A stretch of DNA of 64,000 nucleotides from Siphonodentalium dalli (lineage: Eukaryota; Mollusca; Scaphopoda; Gadilida; Siphonodentaliidae). Made by a program: the position numbers and the translations under genes. Position 1 is the first letter of the stretch; the number at the start of each line of letters is the position of its first letter. This document shows, one piece after another, positions 22,621 through 33,285 of the stretch. The notes under the pieces are model-generated. The model did no database searches. It had not been told where the DNA came from and saw only the letters and a program-made list of their open reading frames with translations. The DNA lies in NCBI GenBank assembly GCA_032622095.1, contig CP136063.1, positions 119,432,723-119,496,722 of the forward strand, written 5' to 3'.

Positions 22621-23520
22621 GCGACAAGTTTTGGAGAATTCTCTTCATATGCCTCGTTATCAGCAACTTTTGACAACCTTTGTTATAATTAATGGTAATG
22701 CAACGTTCGAGTTCTTTGAAAATATATGAGGACGAATCTAGTTGAATAAAAGGTTGATTCGCCTATAGAAGAAATGTACATGTATCTGTGATAACGGGAT
22801 AATATTTCCATGCTATCCAGAAACGTTTTCTGCCCTTTATATGGAAGAACAAAGTGGTATCAAAACCAGATATCGAATGAAAATTGGGTACTGATAACAA
22901 TTGTCATCGCCCAGAGCGGAAAATGTGCTGTTGTCATGGTACAAAGTTTTAGTTTTGCCTGTTCCTAGAAAAACACATGTATCACCACCACTGTTAGCAT
23001 CCGTAAACTTTGAAAACAGACCGATGACCATTACCAGGACATCTGTGTCAACAATCCGAGCACGGATGGTCGTCAGCCCACAAGAAAGCGCATGGATAAT
23101 GTGCGGCACAATTCTAATATCAGCTTCCTCCTGACAACAGTTTCTCAAGATTTACTAGGAAGAATTTGCTATTTTGAGAGTTGACGAACAGTCTGTCATG
23201 TTTAACACTTTATCATCATGTTCTGACGCATTACTTGTCAGGAATACAAAAAGTTCAAGCTTATTGTCAGAATGACGGAGGAAGTCGTTCCATTTTTTTG
23301 GCCACCAACTTTTCGTCCAAGACCTATACCACGATTCTCACTAGTGCTGCCTTTTGTGCTGCCTTCAAAATACCTATCCCACACAACACACATGACATTA
23401 ACACTTCTTAGTTTGTAGAGTAGAAACTTCATTGGTGACTGTGTAATAATTAAAAGTACATGTAGATCTTATCGCAGGCACAATTATATGAACAAGAACG
23501 CCTCCATCAAATATCTTGCA
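22362..23520 (-). pseudogene. Broken uncharacterised repeat-family gene, middle and C-terminus
   Basis: Conceptual translation of the minus strand across several frames gives the recognisable series KIFDGG (23,520), VVWDRY and a TxENRG stretch (23,380-23,330), NELELFVFL (about 23,262), EEAD...VDTDV...GTGK (frame 23,148-22,837, residues 7-10, 34-37 and 62-65), then PHDWEW, KPWWTTLPKA and a Cys-rich tail CSELIKCCCK...CNRCKC (frame 22,565-22,362). I recognise this order from multi-copy uncharacterised proteins of invertebrate genomes. The acidic DTD motif suggests a PIN/FEN-like nuclease fold, which is inference. Stops and frameshifts separate every block and there is no N-terminus on this strand. 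Confidence 0.7.
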
Positions 23521-23525
23521 CGTAC
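23395..23525. repeat. Central inverted repeat of element B, left copy
   Basis: AACACTTCTTAGTTTGTAGA... pairs with the reverse complement of 23,860-23,990, including TAGAGTAGAAACTT and GGAGG.GTTCTTGT. The KIFDGG-coding part of the gene therefore exists once on each strand. Confidence 0.85.
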
Positions 23526-23571
23526 TTCCAATATTTTATTTCTTGTAATAGTGTGTTCGAACAACATTTGG

Positions 23572-23916
23572 GCAGTTCAAAAAACCCGAAATCGCTTCTC
23601 CGCTATTCCAAACGATCAAGTGCAGGAACAGGAGAACATCAAATTGAAAGGAAATGGAGCGTTTGATAGGTTTAACAGAGAGCTCATCAACAATAACGAG
23701 ATGGCTACAACTCCCCGAACCAGATGTGTTTTTCTCTCATGAGAGTCGGCTATTTCCCCCGCCTTATCAACGGGAGGTAATTTCAAGGGGACACAATCTG
23801 ATTTGCTGGGATGTATCCGGGAAGCAATTGGAGATATATCGGACCCACTTAAAAATGTTCAGTGCAAGATATTTGATGGAGGCTTTCTTGTGGATATGAT
23901 TGTACCTGCGATATAG
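23572..23916 (+). pseudogene. Broken uncharacterised repeat-family gene, N-terminal part
   Basis: Plus-strand fragment in three frames. AVQKTRNRFSAIPNDQVQEQ (23,572-23,631) is followed, after a shift near 23,658, by GLTESSSTITRW (about 23,669) and DVFFSHESRLFPPP (about 23,723). A second shift near 23,795 leads into SDLLGCIREAIGDISDPLKN and KIFDGGFLVDMIVPAI, then TAG at 23,914-23,916. These blocks are the N-terminal half of the same family as the minus-strand pieces. The region between the RW and FFSHE motifs is shortened. It lies in the loop between the palindrome arms, so it is present once. Confidence 0.65.
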
Positions 23917-23990
23917 TATCTACTTTTAATGATTACGCCCAGTCACTAATAAAGTTTCTACTCTACAGACTAAGAAGTGTTACTGTCATA
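23860..23990. repeat. Central inverted repeat of element B, right copy
   Basis: Mirrors 23,395-23,525. Right after it the sequence jumps to the match for left-arm position about 22,620, so about 780 bp equivalent to 22,620-23,395 is missing on this side. Confidence 0.85.
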
Positions 23991-23994
23991 TATA

Positions 23995-25634
23995 TGTGGT
24001 GTGGGACATATGAAACGAGCTGCCTACCAGGTAGGATTGTGGTACACTTATGTCATGCCAAGCTGCAGTTGTGTGCTCAGAACTCATTAAGTGTTGTTGC
24101 AAATCACAAACTTGTAACAGATGCAAATGTGAAAACGCTGATTTACCATACACAGAGTTATGTAGATGTAATTGTGTGCTTAAAATATTTGTTCAACGTA
24201 TAAACACAGGCAGCGGTGATTATAACATGACAATCTATGAGTTGCTATCTATCGGCTGGTATTATCAGTCTGTGAACATTATAGTTATATAACATAACAA
24301 ACATGAATTTAAGAACACACTATAAACAAAGATAGGCCATCTTTATGTGTATTATTGATTGACAATTTAAAGTTGTGACCTGAAATGCATATCTATATAT
24401 ACACCCCTCTTGAATGCTAGATTACATAAGTCAATGATATTGGGTCTAATATATCAATTAATGGTATTATAGATTCTTTTATTTTTATTTTATTTCACCA
24501 AAACATTACATGTATATACCCTTATATGTGTTGTATATATATTGGATGTTCATTTTCGAAACTTTTAAGACCGCATATTGTATATTATTGCATATTGCCA
24601 TTCTATTGGTTGAACATATTTGAAATGATCAAATAAATTGTTATTAGGCATACAATTGTTAATTTCAATAGTATACTGACAATGAGATTGTTACATTATA
24701 ATATATGACGAATTGCGATCGACAAACTCATTTTATAAGATTTAACCAAAGAGTTATTGAATCCTTACAACAAGTCACATTTTCGTGAATTTTGGGGTGA
24801 GGGGTAACATAAACCAAGTTTTCTGAAACGTTGTCACATATTAAACACATACAATGTATTCATCGTTTTCAGTATATATGTCCAAAACATATAAGACTGA
24901 ACATTGTGAACTATCGCAAATATCCTATGAGTAAATGACCATTTATTGGACCAAAATATTTGAAATGACGAGGATTTTCTTACAAAATTGCATATGTTTT
25001 GTCGAAAAAGATGTTATATTTCAACTTTGGTCATTGTGTATGTAATGGCCATTGCAGTATTTAGAAATGTGATAAAATAGTGTCCTTTATAGATTCTCAT
25101 CCATGTTCTATCGGATGCTTATCACAAAAACAAAATTTCATGATTTTTGGGGTGAGGGGTAACATAATCCAAAATTTCTAAAATACGGTTAAGAATGTGT
25201 CCTAGATATTGTATGTTTTAATTAGAGTATACATGTCCAAAAATGATAAGACCTTAACCTTTGATCTACACTGAAATATTTTTGAGAAATTGTCTGTTTA
25301 TTATTCCGAAATAATTGAAACGAGAATGATTATATGACAAAATTGCATGTTTTTGGTACAAAAAGTGATAAATTTCCAATTTGGTCAGCCTGGGTTGCTA
25401 CTATCTTAAAAATATGACATTGTCGGGTTGAATGACGCCTTTATTATGCATGCGCCTCAAATGTTTATACCAGTTGGAACGTCAGTGTGAAATAATGATT
25501 GAATTTGACCGCCATCTTGGATTTATACTGGAAACAAGGGTTAATATTGACCAGAAACCTGTTCACTTTCTGAAAGAGCACACATAACTTGACAAAATAT
25601 AAAAAAATGGCACTTTTGGCCAGTCCGTTCCAAA
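23995..25634. repeat. Right arm of element B
   Basis: Inverted partner of 20,787-22,620. It ends TTTGGCCAGTCCGTTCCAA and is followed at once by AACCAACACTCACAATTTCG of the interrupted Helitron unit. The extra terminal bases present on the left (20,753-20,786) are absent here. Confidence 0.9.
24050..24184 (+). pseudogene. Mirrored Cys-rich C-terminus of the element B gene
   Basis: The frame at 24,050-24,292 repeats the Cys-rich tail on the opposite strand: CSELIKCCCKSQTCNRCKC then ENADLPYTELCRCNC, with cysteines at residues 9, 15-17, 22, 25, 27, 38, 40 and 42. The tail is somewhat more complete here than in the left arm. It would be the C-terminus of the plus-strand fragment at 23,572-23,916, with the middle of the gene deleted. 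Confidence 0.65.
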
Positions 25635-26641
25635 ACCAACACTCACAATTTCGTATTTACGCAAACGTTATCGCTCGAAATGTATTCCCTGCGAGCACGG
25701 ATGGCGCGCTTTGTTTTTACTTTGGTATATACCGAAATCATCCCAGATAATCACGAATATAGCATCAGATTTCTCCCCAGATATACCGTTATAAAGCTAC
25801 TGAAATCTGCCAATCTACTCATAGAATCGAAAACGCGTGTAGGAACGGGCATCCCCACGGCAATGTCGGCTTATAAGACATCTTTACTACACATGACAGC
25901 CGATGGACAATTGGTCTCTATATATGTACCAAAATTACGCCGCGTTGGTGACTGGGAAATTCCAGGGAATGCCGATTGAGCTCAAACTTGCTACCTACGG
26001 GAAGTGTCATATATATATGAGTGTGTCCTTTATAGACTCGAACCGATTGAGCTCAAACTTGCTAAATATTGACTGGGAAATTCCAGGGAATGCCGATTGA
26101 GCTCAAACTTGCTACCTACGGGAAGTGTCATATATATGTGTGTGTCCTTTATAGACTCGAACCGATTGAGCTCAAACTTGCTAAATATTGACTGGGAAAT
26201 TCCAGGGAATGCCGATTGAGCTCAAACTTGCTACCTACGGGAAGTGTCATATATATGTGTGTGTCCTTTATAGACTCGAACCGATTGAGCTCAAACTTGC
26301 TAAATACGGGAAGTGTCATGGACGGGTTCATTGAAAAACAAAAAAAAATCGGGTCAAATTGAAAAACAAAATTAAAAAGGCACAATTAACTCCTTGAAAA
26401 ACCCCAAAAAATCGGGTAAAATTTTAAAACAAAAAATTCAATTAAAAAATTAAAAAAGCACAATTAACTCATTGAAAAACAAAATAATTAACTCATTGAA
26501 AAACAAAAAATAAATTGTCATGTTTCTGACTATTGCCTAAATTTGCTGCAAATGCAGCACAAGTGTCTCGGAACCTGTTGCAATTGCTTTTTCGAACAAA
26601 GCCATGGGACGAATGCCGCCAGTGGCGGGCTAACCTGCTAG
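25635..26641 (+). mobile_element. Helitron-like unit 3, right part
   Basis: Resumes with AACCAACACTCACAATTTCG. Contents: the GCGAGCACGGATGGCGCGC module (from 25,688), four tandem copies of ACCGATTGAGCTCAAACTTG with CGGGAAGTGTCATATATAT (25,970-26,320), an A/T tract, then ATGGGACGAATGCCGCCAG, the hairpin and CTGCTAG. Confidence 0.75.
25680..25979 (+). other. 99-codon open frame recurring in several units
   Basis: The frame runs through the GCGAGCACGG module. Near-identical frames occur at 37,276-37,728, 39,966-40,220 and, in part, 45,539-45,874 and 46,817-47,209. It contains YTEIIPDNHEYSIRFLPRYT and GTGIPTAMSAYKTSLLHMTA. No family is recognised. The copies are near-identical DNA, so an open frame in all of them is not evidence of coding. 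The last part runs into the repeated GAGCTCAAACTTGC word. Confidence 0.2.
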
Positions 26642-27534
26642 TCTACTATATAATTTGAGAACTACGTATATATATATATGTGTGTGTGTAAATATGTATG
26701 TGGGTACTTCATAGAATCGAAAACGCGTGGACAGATTGAGCTCAAATTTCGTATATAAGAGTAAAATCCCACGGACGCCGTAGTTAAGTTTTGGAGAAGC
26801 TCTGAGCACCCTTTCTCCACTCCCAATCATCAAAATCACCGCGAACGGCACTGCGGTGGTTAATCAAGTGATAATTTAATGAGCGTTGTATATGACGCGT
26901 CGATATAAAAAGAGAGTTTGTTTGCATTACAATGCAACGCAGAGATATACGGGAACAATATTTTGAGTGGCTCTCCGCATGCTCGATTGAGTTCAATCTT
27001 CCTATCTAAGGGTAAAATCCCACGGACACCGTAGTTGTCGCGTTTTGGAGAAGCTCTGAGCACCCTTTCTCCACTCCCAATCATCAAAATCACCGCGGAC
27101 GGCACTGTCTACATTGCGTCATAATGCTTCATAGGAACGCGATCGGGTCAGTTTTTCCGCCCTAGGTGATGTTCACCTTGAAACGGGTACCCACAAATTA
27201 TATATATGCGTGTTGTGTGATTCTTACGTACCTAGGGCTTCCTATGAACGCGGATCGGTCAGTTTTTTCCGCCCTAGGTGATTTTCACCTAATATAGTAG
27301 ATAGATGTGTGCATGTGTCCTTTATAGACTCGAACCGATTGCGCTCACACTTGCTACCTACGGGAAGTGTCCTGAACGGGTTAAATTGTGACCCCGACCT
27401 GACCTTGAAAATTATCAATTCAAGGTCAAATCGGGTAAAATATTGAAAAAAACAAAAATTAATTTAAATTTTTTTTTTTAAATTAAATTGTCATGTTTCT
27501 GACCAACCACGCCAGTGGCGGACTAACCTGCTAG
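26642..27534 (+). mobile_element. Helitron-like unit 4
   Basis: Two successive 5' blocks (26,720 and 26,985), two CCTAGGTGATxTTCACC palindromes (27,163 and 27,281), one GACTCGAACCGATTGCGCTC module, an inverted TGACCTTGAA pair, then a 3' end in which the hairpin is followed by GACTAACCTGCTAG. Confidence 0.75.
27400..27428. promoter_or_regulatory. Inverted TGACCTTGAA / TTCAAGGTCA pair
   Basis: Perfect 10-base inverted half-sites with a 9-base spacer, matching the ERR/FTZ-F1 type consensus. Function is unproven. Confidence 0.35.
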
Positions 27535-28455
27535 TCTATATTATATATTTTGAGACTTCCGTATATATATATATATATGTGTGTACTTTATAGATTCGAA
27601 AACAACTGCACCCATCGAGCTCAAGTTTCGTATGTAAGTGTAAAATCCCACGGACACCGCCGTGGTCGCGTTTTGGAGAAGCTCAGAGCACCGTTTCTCC
27701 CTTCCCAATCATCAAAATCACCGCAATCGGCACTTCGGGTTTAATAGCGTTGATATATAAAGAGCGTTCGTTTTCCGCAGTGTCTATATAAAGAGTGTCG
27801 TTTTCGTTATCTACTTATCTGTATGACGGGAGTCTGATTGTAGCCTGTCGCTCGAAATATTATGCAGGGAGATTTCACGACGGGAAACGTTTGTTTTCAA
27901 TTCAATGCAATGTTATCGCTCGAAATATTATGCAGAGACATTTCACGACATTAGGACGGGTACGGGAGACTCGAAATATTATGCAGAGATATTTCCAGAC
28001 GGGAAGCGTTTGTTTTCAATTCAATGCAATGTTATCGTAGAGTGATTTCACGACGGGAAGTGTTTGTTTTCAATTCAATGCAATGTTATCGCTCGAAATA
28101 TTATGCAGAGAGATTTCATGACATTAGGACGGGTACGGGCAGGTTAAAAAACAAAAACAAAAACAAAGAATGCGTTGTCTGTCGTTCCAAGGAAAGGGGG
28201 ATTTCATCGGGTAAAATTTTCCGCCAGAAACAAAAAAATTAATTAAAACAATTTAAAATAAAAAAAATTTAAAAATAAAAAAACAATTAAATTATTATTA
28301 TTTTTTTTTTTTCAAATTCAGAAAAAAAAAATATTAAATTTAAAAAACATTAAATTAATATTAACAAATAAAACAAAATAAATAAATAAAAACAAAATAA
28401 TTTTAAAAATGTCATGTTTCTGACCAACCACACCAGTGGCGGGGTAACCTGCTAG
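27535..28455 (+). mobile_element. Helitron-like unit 5
   Basis: 5' TCTATATTATATATTTTGAG, a CTTTATAGATTCGAAAAC 5' module, GTTGATATATAAAGAGCGTT, then four about-90 bp blocks built on CGAAATATTATGCAGAGAG and GGGAAGCGTTTGTTTTCAAT (27,850-28,125), an A/T tract and the hairpin/CTAG. Very similar to units 7 and 13. Confidence 0.78.
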
Positions 28456-28988
28456 TCTACTATATAATTTGAGACTTCCGTATATATATATATATATGTA
28501 TGTGTGTATATATGTGGGTACTTCATGGAATCGAAAACGGTTTGACGGATCGAGCTCAAATTTCGCATATAAGTGTAAAATCACACGGACATCGCCGTGA
28601 TCGCGTTTTGGAGAAGCTCAGAGCACTGTTTCTCCCTTCCCAATCATCAAAATCACCGCAATCGGCACTTTTTGGTTAATAGCGTTGATATATAAAGAGC
28701 GTTCGTTTTCGGCAGTGTCTACATAAAGAGCGTCGTTTTCGCTATCTACTTATCTGTATGACGGGAGTCTGATTGTAGCCTGTCGCTCGAAATATTAGGC
28801 AGAGAGATTTCACGACGGGAAGCGTTTGTTTTCAATTCAATGCAATGTTATCGCTCGAAATATTATGCAGAGAGATTTCACGACATTAGGACGGGTACGG
28901 CAGACTCGAAATATTATGCAGAGATTTCCCGACGGGAAGCGTTTGTTTTCAATTCAATGCAATGTTATCGCTCGAAATATTATGCAGA

Positions 28989-28990
28989 GA

Positions 28991-29038
<48 letters not shown>
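28989..29038. repeat. (TA)n microsatellite, about 50 bp
   Basis: Pure TA run that replaces a Helitron 5' terminus within the unit. The equivalent run in unit 12 (33,855-33,891) is shorter. Confidence 0.95.
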
Positions 29039-29041
<3 letters not shown>

Positions 29042-29539
29042 CATATGTGTGTTTACTTCATAGAATCGAAAAAGGCTTGTCGGATCGAGCTCAAATTTCG
29101 TATATAAGGGTAAAATCCCACGGACACCGTAGTTGTCGCGTTTTGGAGAAGCTCTGAGCACTCTTTCTCCACTCCCAATCATGAAAATCACCGCCGAAGG
29201 GCACTGTCTACATTACGGCATTATACAGACATGAGCGTGTTGTGTGATTCTTACCTACTCAGGGCTTCCTAGGAACGCGGATCGGGTCAGTTTTTCCGCC
29301 CTAGGTGATGTTCACCTTGAAACGGGTACCCAAAAATTATATATATGCGTGTTGTGTGATTCTTACGTACTTAGGGCTTCCTATGAACGCGGATCGGGTC
29401 AGTTTTTTCCGCCCTAGGTGATTTTCACCTAATATAGTAGATAGATGTGTGCATGTGTCCTTTATAGACTCGAACCGATTGCGCTCACAGTTGCTACCTA
29501 CGGGAAGTGTCCTGAACGGGTTAAATTGTGACCCCGACC

Positions 29540-29568
29540 TGACCTTGAAAATTATCAATTCAAGGTCA
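29540..29568. promoter_or_regulatory. Inverted TGACCTTGAA / TTCAAGGTCA pair
   Basis: Same arrangement and spacer as at 27,400. Part of the transposon module. Confidence 0.35.
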
Positions 29569-29662
29569 AATCGGGTAAAATATTGAAAAACCAAAAATTA
29601 ATTTAAATTTTTTTTTAAAATTAAATTGTCATGTTTCTGACCAACCACGCCAGTTGCGGACT

Positions 29663-30595
29663 AACCTGCTAGTCTATATTATATATTTTGAGACTTCCGT
29701 ATATATATATATATGTGTGTACTTTATAGATTCGAAAACAACTGCACCCATCGAGCTCAAGTTTCGTATGTAAGTGTAAAATCCCACGGACACCGCCGTG
29801 GTCGCGTTTTGGAGAAGCTCAGAGCACCGTTTCTCCCTTCCCAATCATCAAAATCACCGCAATCGGCACTTCGGGTTTAATAGCGTTGATATATAAAGAG
29901 CGTTCGTTTTCCGCAGTGTCTATATAAAGAGCGTCGTTTTCGCTATCTACTTATCTGTATGACGGGAGTCTGATTGTAGCCTGTCGCACGAAATATTATG
30001 CAGAGAGATTTCACGACGGGAAGCGTTTGTTTTCAATTCAATGCAATGTTATCGCTCGAAATATTATGCAGAGAGATTTCACGACATTAGGACGGGTACG
30101 GCAGACTCGAAATATTATGCAGAGAGATTTCCCGACGGGAAGCGTTTGTTTTCAATTCAATGCAATGTTATCGTAGAGAGATTTCACGACGGGAAGCGTT
30201 TGTTTTCAATTCAATGCAATGTTATCGCTCGAAATATTATGCAGAGAGATTTCACGACATTAGGACGGGTACGGGCAGGTTAAAAAAAAGAAAAAAAAAG
30301 AATGCGTTGTCTGTCGTTCCTAGGAAGTGGATTTCATCGGGTAAATTTTCCGCCAGAAACTAAAAAATTTAATTAAAAAAATTTAAAATTAAAATTTTTT
30401 AAAAATTAAAAAAAAATTAAATTATAAAAAAGACAAAAATTTTATAATTATTAAAAAATTCAGAAAATAAATATATTCAATATAAAAAACATTAAATTAA
30501 TATTAAATTTTTTTTTTTTAAAATACAAAAATGAAAATAATTTAAAAAATGTCATGTTTCGGACAAACCACACCAGTGGCGGGCTAACCTGCTAG
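29663..30595 (+). mobile_element. Helitron-like unit 7
   Basis: Close copy of unit 5: 5' module, GCGTTCGTTTTCCGCAGTG, five about-90 bp blocks (29,985-30,270), an A/T tract (30,355-30,545), then GTCATGTTTCGGACAAACC, hairpin and CTGCTAG. Confidence 0.78.
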
Positions 30596-31281
30596 TCTTC
30601 TATCTCATATATATTTTGAAGACCTCTTTCTGTCTGTCTGTATGTTTGTCTGTATGTTTGTCATTAATACAAATCTACGATTCTCGACCGATCGGGACGA
30701 AACTTGGTATGTGTGTGTAGTTTGACCAGGCGGTGGACGTTGTCGTATTGGCGAGCCCGTGCGGCGCCCGTGCAGCGCATGCGCATACGAGATCTCGGAA
30801 ACGGGTGGAGCTATCGACTTGAAATTTGCTATGTGAATGTATCTTGCCCCGGATACGAATTTTATCGGGTCCCCGAGCCCGTGCGACGCCAGCTTCGCGC
30901 ATGCGCAGACGAGATCTCGGAAACGGGTGGAGCTATCGACTTGAAATTTGGTACGTGAATGTATCTTGCCCCGGATACGAATTTTATCGGGTGGCCGAGC
31001 CCGTGCGACGCCAGCTTCGCGCATGCGCAGAGGAGATCTCGGAAGCGGGTGGAGCTATCGACTTGAAATTTGGTATGTGAATGTATCTTGCCCCGGATAC
31101 GAATTTTATCGGGTCGCCGAGCCCGTGCGACGCCAGCTTCGCGCATGCGCAGACCAGATCTAGGAAACGGGTGGAGCTTTCGACTTGAAATTTGGTTTTT
31201 GAATAGCCCAGACAACGTCGGGATTTGGTTTTTGAATAGCCCGGACAACGTCGCCCGGACAACGTCGGGCTCATCGGCTAG
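30596..31281 (+). mobile_element. Helitron-like unit 8, subfamily with alternative ends
   Basis: 5' TCTTCTATCTCATATATATT then TTTGAAGACCTCTTTCTGTC and a CTGT/TATG microsatellite. The interior is four 122 bp minisatellite monomers. The 3' end is a different hairpin, GCCCGGACAACGTCGGGC, followed by TCATCGGCTAG. A partial duplication of TAGCCCGGACAACGTC precedes the end. Confidence 0.75.
30735..31200. repeat. 122 bp minisatellite, four monomers
   Basis: Each monomer reads CCGAGCCCGTGCGACGCC, CGCGCATGCGCAG, AGATCTCGGAAACGGGTGGA, GCTATCGACTTGAAATTTGG, then TGAATGTATCTTGCCCCGGA. The period is 122, not a multiple of three, which produces long overlapping open frames on both strands. These are not genes. 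Confidence 0.92.
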
Positions 31282-31816
31282 TCTCATATATATTTTGAAG
31301 ACCTCTGTCTGTCTGTCTGTCTGTATGTATGTCATTAATACAAATCTACGATTCTCGACCGATCGGGACGAAACTTGGTACGTGCGTGTAGTTTGACCAG
31401 GCGGTGGTCGTTGTCGTATTGGCGAGCCCGTGCGACGCCCGTGCAGCGCATGCGCAGACGAGATCTCGGAAACGGGTGGAGCTATCGACTTGAAATTTGG
31501 TAGGTGAATGTATCTTGCCCCGAATACGAATTTTATCAGGTCGCCGAGCCCGTGCGACGCCAGCTTCGCGCATGCGCAGACGAGATCTCGGAAACGGGTG
31601 GAGCTATTGACTTGAAATTTTGTTGTGAATGTATCTTGCCCCGTATACGAATTTTATCGGGTCGCCGAGCCCGTGCGACGCCAGCTTCGCACATGCGCAG
31701 AAGAGATCTCGGAAACGGGTGGAGCTATCGACTTGAAATTTGGTATGCGAATGTATCTTGCCCCGGATACGAATTGGTTTTTGAATAGCCCGGACAACGT
31801 CGGGCTCATCGGCTAG
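31282..31816 (+). mobile_element. Helitron-like unit 9, alternative-end subfamily
   Basis: Same 5' (TCTCATATATATTTTGAAGA plus CTGT repeats) and 3' (CCCGGACAACGTCGGGCTC, ATCGGCTAG) as unit 8, with about three and a half 122 bp monomers. It follows unit 8 head-to-tail. Confidence 0.75.
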
Positions 31817-32652
31817 TCTTACTATATATTTTGAGACTTCCGTATATATATGTGTGTGTGTGTACTTCATATAATCCAAAACGCGTGTACAGATTGAGTT
31901 CAAATTTCGTATGTCAGTGTAAAATCCCACCGACACGACCGTGGTCGCGTCTTGGAGAAGCTCAGAGCACCCGTTCTCCAATCTCTGTCACAAAAACGGC
32001 ACTGCGGTGGTTAAGACATCAACGATCTTTATATTGACCTTATACGGAGGTTTTAACAATCAACGCTCTTTATTGCAATGGACGTGGCTAAACGACTGAC
32101 CCCATGCGTCCGATGCGGATTCCAATGGACGTGTCTAAACGACTGACCCCATGCGTCCGAAATACGGATGCGGACGAAATGCAATTATCTCGACTAAAAA
32201 GGCAGAATTGATCTAAGAGCTCGAAATATTATGCAGAGGGATTTCACGACGGGATTAATTGACTGTCCGCTCTGAAGTTTAGGACGGGTAGGACGGGTAC
32301 CATGAATTAACTCATTGAAAAACAAAGAATGCGTTATCTCGGAAACGGGTGGAGCTATCGACTTGAAATTTGCTATATGAATGTATCTTGCCCCGGATAC
32401 AAATTGTATCGGGTCGCCGAGTCCGTGTGACGCCAGCTTCGCGCATGCGCAGACGAGATATCGGAAACGGGTGGAGCTATCGATTTGAAATTTGGTATGT
32501 GAATGTATCTTGCCCCGGGTACGAATTTTATCGGGTCGACGAGCCCGTGCGACGTCCGTGCAGCGCGTGCGCAGACGAGATCTCGGAAACAGGTGGAACT
32601 ATCGACTTGAAATTTTCTATGTGAATGTATCTTGACCCGGCTAACCTGCTAG
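31817..32652 (+). mobile_element. Helitron-like unit 10, chimeric
   Basis: Standard 5' module, then a GACGTGGCTAAACGACTGAC module in two overlapping copies (32,080-32,200), a short TATTATGCAGAGG block and about two and a half 122 bp monomers. The end reads CTTGACCCGGCTAACCTGCTAG (CTTGACCCGG / CTAACCTGCTAG): minisatellite fused straight to the terminal CTAACCTGCTAG, with the hairpin deleted. Confidence 0.7.
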
Positions 32653-33285
32653 TCTACTATATAATTTGAGACTTCCGTATATATATGTATGTGTGTATAT
32701 ATGTGGGTACTTCATAGAATCGAAAACGCGTGTAGGAACGGGCATCCCCACGGCAATGTCGGCTTATAAGACATCTTTACTACACATGACAGCCGATGGA
32801 CAAATTCCAGGGAATGCCGATTGAGCTCAAACTTGCTACCTACGGGAAGTGTCATATATATGAGTGTGTCCTTTATAGACTCGAACCGATTGAGCTCAAA
32901 CTTGCTAAATATTGACTGGGAAATTCCAGGGAATGCCGATTGAGCTCAAACTTGCTACCTACGGGAAGTGTCATATATATGTGTGTGTCCTTTATAGACT
33001 CGAACCGATTGAGCTCAAACTTGCTAAATACGGGAAGTGTCATGGACGGGTTCATTGAAAAACAAAAAAAAATCGGGTCAAATTGAAAAACTAAATTAAA
33101 AAGGCACAATTAACACATTGAAAAACCCAAAAAAATCGGGTAAAATTTAAAAACAAAAAATTCAATTAAAAAATTAAAAAGGCACAATTAACTCATTGAA
33201 AAACAAAAAAATTAACTCATTGAAAAACAAAAAATTAAATTAAAATTGTCATGTTTCTGACTATTGCCGCCAGTGGCGGGCTAAC
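32653..33285 (+). mobile_element. Helitron-like unit 11, fused 3' end
   Basis: 5' module passes directly into the GTGTAGGAACGGGCATCCCC module, with two to three GAGCTCAAACTTGCTA copies and an A/T tract, as in unit 3. The hairpin GCCAGTGGCGGGCTAAC runs straight into TATATATTTTGAGAACTCC of the next unit; CTGCTAG and the next TCTAC are lost. Confidence 0.68.

Larger units (their letters stand above)
20753..25634. mobile_element. Giant palindromic element with broken gene (element B)
   Basis: The left half (from TTGGAACGGACTGGCC at 20,787) is mirrored by the right half (ending GGCCAGTCCGTTCCAA at 25,634). The arms are about 1.8 kb on both sides and well conserved, and the inverted pairing resumes near the centre (23,395-23,525 against 23,860-23,990). 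The right arm lacks roughly 780 bp that the left arm keeps (22,620-23,395). Pieces of one gene lie in both arms and the loop. It has interrupted a Helitron-like unit. No known transposase is recognised. Confidence 0.85.
28456..29662 (+). mobile_element. Helitron-like unit 6
   Basis: 5' module, three about-90 bp blocks, then a (TA) run at 28,989-29,038 leading directly into a second 5' module (TTTACTTCATAGAATCGAAA) with no 3' end between. Two CCTAGGTGAT palindromes and an inverted TGACCTTGAA pair follow. The 3' hairpin is degenerate (CGCCAGTTGCGG). Confidence 0.75.

Noticed and set aside
27795-30363. Frames rich in RNIMQRDFTT, SKYYAERFHD and IYIYIY peptides (also at 33.6-35.2 and 49.9-50.4 kb)
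   Set aside because: They are translations of the about-90 bp block and TA microsatellites inside Helitron-like units.
30605-31335. Long open frames of 75-157 codons on both strands in the 122 bp repeats, and similar ones at 38.9-42.1, 43.6-44.2, 47.4-47.7 and 51.6-52.5 kb
   Set aside because: The 122 bp monomer happens to lack stops in several frames. The peptides simply repeat with a frame change at each monomer, overlap on both strands, and have no domain.
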